Under the pieces are notes generated by a model that was not told the origin of the DNA, did no database searches, and saw only the letters and a program-made list of their open reading frames with translations. The translations under genes and the position numbers were made by a program. Source: Stenotrophomonas maltophilia (GTDB lineage: Bacteria; Pseudomonadota; Gammaproteobacteria; Xanthomonadales; Xanthomonadaceae). Taken from it: 9,273 nt of DNA. Below, in pieces: positions 1 through 5,354 of this stretch (positions within the stretch are counted from its first letter, which is position 1; every line of letters starts with the position of its first letter). Where the stretch lies: positions 1 to 9,273 of the forward strand of contig DGIP01000078.1 of assembly GCA_002386405.1 (NCBI GenBank), read 5' to 3'.

Positions 1-545
1 CGCTGGGCGGCAACTTCGTGCTGCGCCTGGCGCTGCGCGCGCCCTCGGCCGGGGTGCCGCTGCGCCGGGTGGCCTCGGTCTGCCCGGTGCTGGACCCGGC
101 GATCACCATGGAAAGCATCGAGAACGGCCCGGCGATGTACGACTGGTACTTCCGCCGCAAGTGGGCCGGTTCCCTGCGCCGCAAGCGTGACCTGTTCCCC
201 GAGCTGAGCGACTGGGACGACCGCGTGCTGAAGCTGGACATCCGCGCGCTGACCGCCTGGCTGGTGGAACACCACACCGAATTCGGCACCCTGCAGGCCT
301 ACTTCGACGGCTATTCCATCGCCGGCGACCGCCTGGCCGGGCTGGAAGTGCCGGCCGACATCCTGATGGCCCAGGACGACCCGGTCATCCCCTATGCCAC
401 CTTCAACGGCTGGCGCCTGCCGGCCCATGCCCGGCTGGAAATCGCCCCGTGGGGCGGCCATTGCGGCTTCCTGGAAAACTGGCGCGGCGATGGCTTCTCC
501 GAACGCTGGGTGGCCCAGCGGCTGAGCCTGGAAGCGCTGCGCTGA
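1..545 (+). CDS. Alpha/beta-fold hydrolase, YheT/COG0429 type (5' truncated)
   Basis: The reading frame enters at the window edge with LGGN, the residues that follow the nucleophile serine in the GxSLGGN elbow of YheT-like hydrolases. The two bases at 1-2 (cg) would complete a TCG serine codon, so the nucleophile itself is probably split by the edge. The rest of the triad is visible: an acid in the QDDPVIP segment (Asp codons 375-380) and the histidine in GGHCGF (codon 459-461). The segment between them carries the helical lid typical of the family. About 180 residues remain, so a large N-terminal part is missing. Members are cytoplasmic serine hydrolases, probably esterases, with poorly defined physiological substrates. 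No signal peptide can be judged. The stop is TGA at 543-545. Family assignment is confident; substrate is unknown. Confidence 0.85.
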   Translation, partial: LGGNFVLRLALRAPSAGVPLRRVASVCPVLDPAITMESIENGPAMYDWYFRRKWAGSLRRKRDLFPELSDWDDRVLKLDIRALTAWLVEHHTEFGTLQAYFDGYSIAGDRLAGLEVPADILMAQDDPVIPYATFNGWRLPAHARLEIAPWGGHCGFLENWRGDGFSERWVAQRLSLEALR

Positions 546-576
546 GGCCCGGCCCGGCGCGCCGGCGCCGGTGTTC

Positions 577-582
577 TACAAT
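577..582 (+). promoter_or_regulatory. Candidate -10 box (TACAAT) for the TPR-protein gene
   Basis: TACAAT matches the sigma-70 -10 consensus at five of six bases and sits in an otherwise very GC-rich gap between the hydrolase stop and the next gene. It would start transcription near 589, about 20 bases before the ATG at 610. No convincing -35 hexamer is visible 16-18 bases upstream, where the sequence is G+C only. This is an inference from sequence. Confidence 0.45.
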
Positions 583-609
583 CGGGGTTTGACCCCAAGC
601 CGGACCGTC

Positions 610-2679
610 ATGCAAGACACTATTCTCCAAGCCCTGCGCCGCAACGCAGTGGAAGAAGCCGCGCAGCTGGCGCGCGAATGGATCCAGGCCGAGCCGGAGC
701 AGCCGCAGGCGCACCGCTGGCTGGCCCTGGCGCTGCAGCAGCAGGGCCAGTACGACGGCGCCCTGGACAGCCTGCAGCGCGGGCTGGAACTGGCCCCGGA
801 CAACGCCGAACTGCACCTGCAGCATGCCGGCCTGCTGCTGGCGCTGCGCCAGTTCGACGCCGCCAACAGCGCGCTGGACCGCACCGCCGAGCTCAACCCC
901 AACGAACTGTCGGCCTACCTGATGCAGGCCCACCTGGCGTTGTCGCGCAACGACGTGGACGAGGCCGAGCGGATCACCCGCACGGCCGCGCGCGTGGAGG
1001 AGGACAACGCGGAAGTGGTCGCGCTGCAGGGCATGATCGCGCTGCGCCGCAATGATGCCGACCGCGCGCTGGCGCTGCTTTCGGCCGCCAGCCAGGCGCT
1101 GCCCAACGACGCACGCATCCTGTACGCGCTGGGCTTTGCCTACCTGGGCAAGGACCTGCTGGCGTTTGCCGAGCAGGCCTTCCGCCGCGTGCTGGAGATC
1201 AACCCGGGCATCACCTCGCTGCACGGCCTGCTGGTGCAGCTGGCCCTGCGCCAGGGCAATACCGAAAACGCCGCCGCCATCGTGGGCCAGGTGCTGGCCC
1301 AGCCCGAGACCGACACCCCCGCGATGCGCCGCCTGGCCGGCGAGCTGGCCCTGCAGTCGAGCCAGCCGCTGCAGGCGCTGGAACACCTGCTGCCGGTGCT
1401 GGAACAGTGGCCGGCCGACCGCCAGACCCTGCAGCTGCTGTTGATGGCCTGGCAGCGCCTGGGCCGCGAGCAGCAGGCCCGCGACACCCTGGACGCCGCG
1501 CTGGAAACGCACCCGCAGGAACACAACCTGTGGATGGCCCGCCTGGCCATTGAAGTGGTCGGCAGTGCCGAGGCCGCCGCCGTGGCCGATCGCTGGATCG
1601 CGGCCGTGCCGGGCCACCTGCCGGCGCTGGAAGCGCGCCTGCGCCTGCACGACATGGCCGGCGATGCCGCCGCCGCCGAAGCCGTGGCGCGCCAGATCAT
1701 CGCCATTGAACCCGGCCGGGCCAGCGGCGAAACCCGCCTGGTGGATGCCCTGCTGGCGCGCGACCCGGCTGCTGCGGTCGCCCACGTACAGGCGCTGGTA
1801 GACGCCCAGCCCGAAGCCGACCGCGGTGCGCTGCGTGCGTGGCTGGGCAGCGTGCAGGACCGCGCCGGCCAGTTTGACGCGGCCTTGTCGACCTGGGCCG
1901 ACCTGCATGCCTCCGAATCCTCGCAGCGCCTGCCGTTGCCGCCGCAGGCCAAGGCGCCGCTGACCTGGCCGGAGTCCGGCAGCATTCCCGACACGATCAG
2001 TGCGCGCCCGATGTTCGTCTGGGGCGCGCCGGGCTCGGGCGTGGAACGGGTCATCGCGGCCATCGCCGCCGGCAGCAAGGTGCTGCGCGGCGACCGTTTC
2101 GGTCCCAACCCGCCCAACGATGGCTTCCAGAGCTACCACACGCTGCAGGACCTCTCCACCGGCAAGCTGGCGCCGGAACAGCTGGTCGAGCAGTGGCGCG
2201 CGCAGCTGCCCGAGCGCGGCCTGGCCGACGCCAACGTCATCGACTGGCTGCTGTGGTGGGACAACGCGCTGCTGTGGTCGCTGCGTCCGCAGCTGCCGGA
2301 AGGCCGCCTGCTGCTGGTGCTGCGCGACCCGCGCGACATGCTGCTGCAGTGGCTGGCACATGGCGCGCCGACGCCGTTCGCGGTGAACTCGGTGAACGAA
2401 GCGGCCGAATGGCTGACCCGTTCGCTGACCCAGATCGCCACGCTGCACGAGCAGGACCTGTACCCGCACGCCCTCGTGCGCGTCGATGACATCGGCAACA
2501 ACCCCGAGGCCATGGCCGCCCAGCTGGGCAGCCTGTTCGGCGTGCAGCTGCCGCCGGCGCGGACGCTGGGCCCGGCACGCCTGCCGGCCGGTCACTGGCG
2601 CCACTACCGCGAGGCGCTGGGGTCCGCCTTCGCCCAGCTCACCCCGGTCGCAGTGCGACTTGGCTACCCGGAAGCGTAA
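610..2679 (+). CDS. TPR-repeat protein with degenerate sulfotransferase-like C-terminal domain
   Basis: This is a 689-residue protein. I chose the ATG at 610 over an in-frame GTG at 571 because a good -10 box overlaps the earlier start; no strong Shine-Dalgarno is seen. Residues of about 25-430 are tetratricopeptide repeats, clearest in the first 240, with recurring A-L/A-P-x-N/D pairs such as GLELAPDN and VLEINPG. These predict a superhelical protein-binding scaffold. Residues of about 455-689 resemble a sulfotransferase fold. A glycine-rich loop GAPGSG (472-477) stands where PAPS-binding enzymes have PxSGTT, and RDPRD (572-576) stands where they have the 3'-phosphate-binding arginine. The usual Lys and Thr-Thr of the first motif and the Ser eight residues after Arg572 (here Gln580) are missing, so sulfotransferase activity is doubtful. 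There is no signal peptide or membrane segment, so it is probably cytoplasmic. It is followed at 13 bp by a PEBP gene and is likely co-transcribed with it. Confidence 0.8.
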   Translation: MQDTILQALRRNAVEEAAQLAREWIQAEPEQPQAHRWLALALQQQGQYDGALDSLQRGLELAPDNAELHLQHAGLLLALRQFDAANSALDRTAELNPNELSAYLMQAHLALSRNDVDEAERITRTAARVEEDNAEVVALQGMIALRRNDADRALALLSAASQALPNDARILYALGFAYLGKDLLAFAEQAFRRVLEINPGITSLHGLLVQLALRQGNTENAAAIVGQVLAQPETDTPAMRRLAGELALQSSQPLQALEHLLPVLEQWPADRQTLQLLLMAWQRLGREQQARDTLDAALETHPQEHNLWMARLAIEVVGSAEAAAVADRWIAAVPGHLPALEARLRLHDMAGDAAAAEAVARQIIAIEPGRASGETRLVDALLARDPAAAVAHVQALVDAQPEADRGALRAWLGSVQDRAGQFDAALSTWADLHASESSQRLPLPPQAKAPLTWPESGSIPDTISARPMFVWGAPGSGVERVIAAIAAGSKVLRGDRFGPNPPNDGFQSYHTLQDLSTGKLAPEQLVEQWRAQLPERGLADANVIDWLLWWDNALLWSLRPQLPEGRLLLVLRDPRDMLLQWLAHGAPTPFAVNSVNEAAEWLTRSLTQIATLHEQDLYPHALVRVDDIGNNPEAMAAQLGSLFGVQLPPARTLGPARLPAGHWRHYREALGSAFAQLTPVAVRLGYPEA

Positions 2680-2683
2680 GGAG
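2678..2683 (+). promoter_or_regulatory. Shine-Dalgarno (AAGGAG) overlapping the upstream stop codon
   Basis: AAGGAG lies 9 bases before the ATG at 2693, and its first two bases are the last two of the TAA stop of the TPR gene. This fixes the start of the PEBP gene, although its frame is open far upstream to about 2486, and it suggests translational coupling. Confidence 0.8.
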
Positions 2684-2692
2684 AACGTTGCA

Positions 2693-3304
2693 ATGAAACT
2701 GACCAGTTCCGCCCTGCGCAACGGCGCACCGATCCCCGCCACGTTCGCCGCGGGCGATGCCAACGGCTTCGCCGCCAACCGCAATCCGCCGCTGGCGTGG
2801 AGCGACGTGCCCGAGGGCACCCGCTCCTTCGCCCTGCTGTGCATCGACCCGGACGTGCCGACCGTGCCCGACACGGTCGGCCGCCACGACCGCAGCGTAC
2901 CCGCCGACCAGCCGCGTGCCGACTTCACCCACTGGGCGATGGCCGACATTCCGGCCGACCTGCGCGGGATCGAAGAAGCCAGCTGCAGCGATGGCTTCAC
3001 CGCCAAGGGCAAGCCGCAGCCGGCCGGCCCGGCCGGTGCGCGCCAGGGCCTGAACGATTTCACCGGCTGGTTCGCCGGCAACCCGGACATGGCCGGCCAG
3101 TACCTGGGCTACGACGGCCCGTACCCGCCGTTCAACGACGAGCGCGTGCACCGTTACTTCTTCCGCCTGTTCGCGCTGGACGTGGCCACCCTCGATCTAC
3201 CCACGCCGTTCACCGCCGCCGACGTGCACAAGGCCATGCACGGCCACGTGCTGGCCGAAGCCGCGTTGCACGGCACGTACACGCTCAACCCGGCGTTGGC
3301 GTAA
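2693..3304 (+). CDS. YbhB/YbcL family Raf kinase inhibitor-like (PEBP) protein
   Basis: This 203-residue protein has the signatures of the phosphatidylethanolamine-binding family: DPDVP (52-56), HW (80-81), GPYPP (142-146), then HRYFFRLFALD (153-163) and HVLAEA (185-190). The Asp and His residues of these motifs line the anion-binding pocket in the family. It is longer than short bacterial members (about 160-180 residues). The extra length lies between DPDVP and the HW motif and in a loop of about 110-140 rich in Gly, Pro and Ala. No signal peptide is seen, so it is like cytoplasmic YbhB rather than exported YbcL. Bacterial members have no settled biochemical role. The start is set by AAGGAG overlapping the stop of the preceding TPR gene, so the two probably form one transcription unit. 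The stop is TAA at 3302-3304, inside the A-run of the opposing terminator. Confidence 0.9.
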   Translation: MKLTSSALRNGAPIPATFAAGDANGFAANRNPPLAWSDVPEGTRSFALLCIDPDVPTVPDTVGRHDRSVPADQPRADFTHWAMADIPADLRGIEEASCSDGFTAKGKPQPAGPAGARQGLNDFTGWFAGNPDMAGQYLGYDGPYPPFNDERVHRYFFRLFALDVATLDLPTPFTAADVHKAMHGHVLAEAALHGTYTLNPALA

Positions 3305-3335
3305 AAAAAAGCCGCCCGATCAATCATCGGGCGGC
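3303..3335 (-). terminator. Intrinsic terminator for the uppP/META lipoprotein unit
   Basis: A perfect 10-bp stem (3311-3320 with 3326-3335, GCCGCCCGAT/ATCGGGCGGC) closes a 5-base loop. Read on the minus strand it is followed directly by eight T (3310-3303), the classical rho-independent form, 47 bases past the stop of the META gene. On the plus strand no T-run follows, so it would stop the PEBP transcript only weakly. Confidence 0.9.
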
Positions 3336-3351
3336 ACAGTGCATCGGAAGC

Positions 3352-3372
3352 GCCGGCCGTTGGCCGGCCTAC
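3352..3372 (-). repeat. GTAG-headed REP-like stem-loop (copy 1)
   Basis: On the minus strand the sequence reads GTAG (3372-3369), then a perfect 7-bp stem GCCGGCC/GGCCGGC with a 3-base loop (3368-3352). A GTAG head followed by a short GC stem is the form of the REP elements described in Stenotrophomonas maltophilia. It lies between the META stop and the terminator, so it would fall in that gene's 3' UTR. A second copy of the same build is at 5103-5124. Confidence 0.7.
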
Positions 3373-3382
3373 GCAATGCCGG

Positions 3383-4216
3383 TCACTTCTCGATCGCAGA
3401 CTCCACGACCATATCCAGCACATACGCCTTCGACGACGCATCGGCCGGCGGGTTGGCCACGTTGAAGCGCTTCACCCGCAGCACGTTGCGCGTGCCCGCT
3501 TCGTGGGTATAGCCCTCGATCACGTCGTAGAAGTTCTCGAACGCGCCCGGCGTGCCCTGCTTGAGCCCCTTGTCGTCGAAGTGGATCTCACGGGTCTGCA
3601 GGCACTGCTTGTCGCGGATCATCGGGTGCGGGCACGGCTTGGTCTGCGCGGCCACCTCGATGAAGATCGTCTCGCCCGGGCCGCCGAAGCGGGTTTCGGC
3701 GGTCGGCTGCGGGCTGAACACCAGCACATCACCGCTGGCGGTGCGCAGGGTCAACTGGCCTTCGCCGCCCAGTTCGGTCTTCAGCGCGCCTTCCAGCCGC
3801 GAGCCCACCGCCTGGTCCAGCGCCATCAGCGCCTTGTCGGTGCAGGCCATCATGGTCGAGGCCATCGGCGAAACGGTCAGCGTGCCGTCGGCCAGGGTGT
3901 AGCCCCCGCCCATGCGGTTGCAGGTATTGCTCACGGCCAGGCGGCCATCAACGAAGTCCAGCGTGACCGGCTTGTCGGCGCGCGCGAACAGCGCATCGAT
4001 GCGCTTGCCGGCGCTGTCGGTGGCGCTGTCGAGCACCCAATGGTTGCCCTGCAGGCGCTGCACGTCCAGCTGCGCGGCGGCCTTCTGGTCGGCCGCAGCG
4101 GTCGGGGCCGGGGCCAGCTCGTCGCGGCCGGTGCCGGGGGCCTGGCTGGAGGGGTTGCTGCACGCGGCCAGCAGGGCCAGCGGCAGGATCAGCATCAGGT
4201 TGCGGGTGGTTTTCAT
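3383..4216 (-). CDS. META-domain/DUF4377 lipoprotein
   Basis: This 277-residue lipoprotein has a signal peptide ending in the lipobox LLAAC with lipidated Cys19; Ser at position +2 favours the outer membrane. A low-complexity Ala/Pro tether (about 20-50) precedes a META domain (about 55-165, related to HslJ). That domain shows GNHWVLDS, the NTCNRMGGGY box (Cys99) and MMACTD (Cys125). The C-terminal part (about 183-272) matches DUF4377: paired Cys195 and Cys205 in the KPCP...QCLQ region, FYDVIEGYTHEAGT, and NPPADASS (255-262). The function of this domain pair is not established; META lipoproteins are often discussed with envelope stress. The start is chosen by AAGGAG six bases before the ATG at 4216; the frame is open further upstream but runs into uppP. 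It lies 71 bp downstream of uppP on the same strand and ends at a strong terminator, so co-transcription is likely. Confidence 0.88.
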   Translation of the reverse strand: MKTTRNLMLILPLALLAACSNPSSQAPGTGRDELAPAPTAAADQKAAAQLDVQRLQGNHWVLDSATDSAGKRIDALFARADKPVTLDFVDGRLAVSNTCNRMGGGYTLADGTLTVSPMASTMMACTDKALMALDQAVGSRLEGALKTELGGEGQLTLRTASGDVLVFSPQPTAETRFGGPGETIFIEVAAQTKPCPHPMIRDKQCLQTREIHFDDKGLKQGTPGAFENFYDVIEGYTHEAGTRNVLRVKRFNVANPPADASSKAYVLDMVVESAIEK

Positions 4217-4222
4217 GGACAT

Positions 4223-4228
4223 CTCCTT
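4223..4228 (-). promoter_or_regulatory. Shine-Dalgarno deciding the META lipoprotein start
   Basis: AAGGAG on the minus strand is six bases from the ATG at 4216 but abuts the in-frame ATG at 4222, so 4216 is the start. The lipoprotein signal peptide begins there too. Confidence 0.85.
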
Positions 4229-4232
4229 GGGA

Positions 4233-4263
4233 ACCCGGGGAATAACGTGGGAGCACCCCGGGT
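4233..4263 (-). other. Inverted repeat just upstream of the META gene ribosome binding site
   Basis: ACCCGGGG (4233-4240) and CCCCGGGT (4256-4263) are perfect 8-bp inverted repeats around a 15-base loop. In the minus-strand transcript the hairpin ends four bases before the Shine-Dalgarno at 4228-4223. There is no T-run after it, so it is not a terminator. It could affect translation or mRNA processing between uppP and the META gene. Each arm contains CCCGGG, itself palindromic, so alternative pairings are possible. Confidence 0.5.
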
Positions 4264-4287
4264 GGGGTTGCGGCGTCGCGGCGCTGT

Positions 4288-5082
4288 TCAGTTGCCAGCA
4301 GGCAGGAACAGCAGCAGGCCCGCGCCGAGTGCGATCCGGTAGAACGCAAACGCCGTGAAGCGGTGGGCCTTGATGTAGCCCAGCAGCCACTTCACTACGA
4401 CGAAGCCGGTGATGACAGCGGCAACGAAGGCCACGCCCACGTCGGTCCAGTTCTCGGTGGCCAGCTTGCCGTCCTTGGCAAGTTCCAGGAACGCGTAGCC
4501 ACTGGCAGCGAACATGGTGGGAATGCCCACCAGGAACACGAATTCAGTGGCGGCCGCGCGCCGGCTCAGGCCGAACAGCATGGCGATGAAGATTGCCGCC
4601 GCCGACCGCGAGGTGCCCGGGAACACGCCCGCCACCACCTGCGCCAGGCCGACCAGCACCGCCACCTTCCAGGTCACCTCGTCGCGGTCGGGCAGGCGCG
4701 CGGTGCGCGCTTCCACCAGGATCATCCAGATGCCGCCGATGATCAGCGCCCACGCCACCGGGGTCACCGTCTCGGGCAGCTCCCAGCCGGCCAGCCGCAC
4801 CGGCAGGCCCACGATCGCAGTAACCAGGAACGCGGTCCCCAGCTTGAGCACGTAATCGCGGTTGGCGCGCTCGTGCAGGCCGGTGGCCAGCGTCCACAGC
4901 CGCTGGCGGAACACCAGGGTGATGGCCAGGATCGCGCCGGCCTGGATGATGATGTTGAAGAAGTCCGAGCGTGCGCCCAGCCAGTGCTGGGCGATCAGCA
5001 GGTGGCCGGTGCTGGAAATCGGCAGGAATTCGGTAAGGCCTTCAAGGATGCCCAACAGCAGGGCGGAGAACAGATCGGACAT
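4288..5082 (-). CDS. uppP: Undecaprenyl-diphosphatase (BacA/UppP type)
   Basis: This 264-residue polytopic inner-membrane enzyme hydrolyses undecaprenyl diphosphate to the monophosphate, recycling the lipid carrier for peptidoglycan and other envelope polymers. The two BacA signatures are intact: EGLTEFLPISSTGHL (14-28), containing the ExxxE pair Glu14/Glu18 and His27, and PGTSRS (155-160) with Arg159. Several hydrophobic segments, for example about 44-58, 84-100, 109-124, 139-153, 183-198, 215-234 and 246-261, give the expected topology. Length matches the family. The ATG at 5082 gives the conserved short N-terminus, but no good Shine-Dalgarno precedes it. High copy number of such enzymes is known to give bacitracin resistance. 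It lies upstream of the META lipoprotein and divergently from glnA. Confidence 0.95.
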   Translation of the reverse strand: MSDLFSALLLGILEGLTEFLPISSTGHLLIAQHWLGARSDFFNIIIQAGAILAITLVFRQRLWTLATGLHERANRDYVLKLGTAFLVTAIVGLPVRLAGWELPETVTPVAWALIIGGIWMILVEARTARLPDRDEVTWKVAVLVGLAQVVAGVFPGTSRSAAAIFIAMLFGLSRRAAATEFVFLVGIPTMFAASGYAFLELAKDGKLATENWTDVGVAFVAAVITGFVVVKWLLGYIKAHRFTAFAFYRIALGAGLLLFLPAGN

Positions 5083-5102
5083 CGGCGGGCAGTGGCTCGA
5101 AG

Positions 5103-5124
5103 GTAGCGCCGGGCCATGCCCGGC
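5103..5124 (+). repeat. GTAG-headed REP-like stem-loop (copy 2)
   Basis: GTAG (5103-5106) is followed after one base by a perfect 7-bp stem GCCGGGC/GCCCGGC (5108-5114 with 5118-5124) and a 3-base loop. The design is the same as copy 1 at 3352-3372, with opposite orientation. It lies 20 bases upstream of the uppP start, inside the presumed uppP leader. Confidence 0.7.
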
Positions 5125-5171
5125 TGAATCGGTGGGTACAACCGGGACGTTGCCGGCTGCGCGTCTGACAA

Positions 5172-5177
5172 ATCATA
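5172..5177 (-). promoter_or_regulatory. Candidate -10 box (TATGAT) for uppP
   Basis: Read on the minus strand this is TATGAT, five of six bases of the sigma-70 -10 consensus, in a local AT-rich patch. It predicts a start near 5165 and a leader of about 80 bases that includes GTAG copy 2. The -35 region would fall at about 5194-5200 (TTTGGT or ATTTGG, weak) and overlaps the upstream NtrC-type site. Confidence 0.5.
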
Positions 5178-5190
5178 AAACAACAACGTC

Positions 5191-5207
5191 CGCACCAAAT
5201 GTGTGCA
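5191..5207 (+). promoter_or_regulatory. NtrC-type binding site, distal
   Basis: The 17-bp sequence CGCACC-AAATG-TGTGCA fits the NtrC dyad TGCACC-N5-GGTGCA with two differences. It is centred about 128 bases before the predicted glnA start and 29 bp (near three helical turns) from the proximal site, much like the paired sites at enteric glnA. Confidence 0.75.
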
Positions 5208-5219
5208 CGGTGCGGCCAT

Positions 5220-5236
5220 TGCACCGCAATGGTGCG
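5220..5236 (+). promoter_or_regulatory. NtrC-type binding site, proximal
   Basis: TGCACC-GCAAT-GGTGCG matches the dyad TGCACC-N5-GGTGCA at all but the last base. Its centre is about 99 bases before the predicted sigma-54 start, a normal enhancer distance. Confidence 0.85.
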
Positions 5237-5272
5237 CCGCGTTCAGCGTCCATCCGGGTGCACGCCGTGTGA

Positions 5273-5285
5273 AATCAACCACTTG
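5273..5285 (+). promoter_or_regulatory. IHF consensus match between enhancer and sigma-54 promoter
   Basis: AATCAA-CCAC-TTG satisfies the core IHF consensus WATCAA-N4-TTR exactly. It is centred about 48 bases before the start, between the NtrC sites and the promoter, where a DNA bend helps the enhancer-bound activator touch sigma-54 polymerase. The consensus is short, but the placement supports it. Confidence 0.65.
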
Positions 5286-5300
5286 TGCGCTGCAAAAAGT

Positions 5301-5316
5301 TGGCACGGGCTTTGCT
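5301..5316 (+). promoter_or_regulatory. Sigma-54 (RpoN) promoter of glnA
   Basis: TGGCACG-GGCT-TTGCT is a full match to the -24/-12 consensus TGGCACG-N4-TTGCW, with GG at 5302-5303 and GC at 5314-5315. It predicts a start near 5327, 28 bases before the glnA ATG. Confidence 0.93.
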
Positions 5317-5354
5317 CTATCCACACAGGCAATCACCCATCTGAGGTTTCACCG

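Noticed and set aside
551..566. GC-rich palindromic stretch after the hydrolase stop as a terminator
   Set aside because: No T-run follows, and self-complementary GC runs are expected in DNA of this composition.
403..3090. Minus-strand open frame of 895 codons opposite the TPR and PEBP genes
   Set aside because: Its Arg/Gln/Gly/Ala-rich composition is typical of antisense frames in GC-rich DNA, it has no recognisable domain, and the plus strand carries clear protein families.
5259..5264. TGCACG as a third NtrC site upstream of glnA
   Set aside because: Only one half-site is present; the partner five bases on does not match.
5284..5296. Imperfect palindrome TTGTGCGCTGCAA next to the IHF site
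   Set aside because: It is short, does not match a known operator I recognise, and partly overlaps the IHF match; it may be chance.
5199..5354. N-terminal extension of glnA from an upstream in-frame ATG
   Set aside because: The stretch is the NtrC/IHF/sigma-54 promoter region, and the ATG at 5355 gives the exact family length and a good ribosome site.
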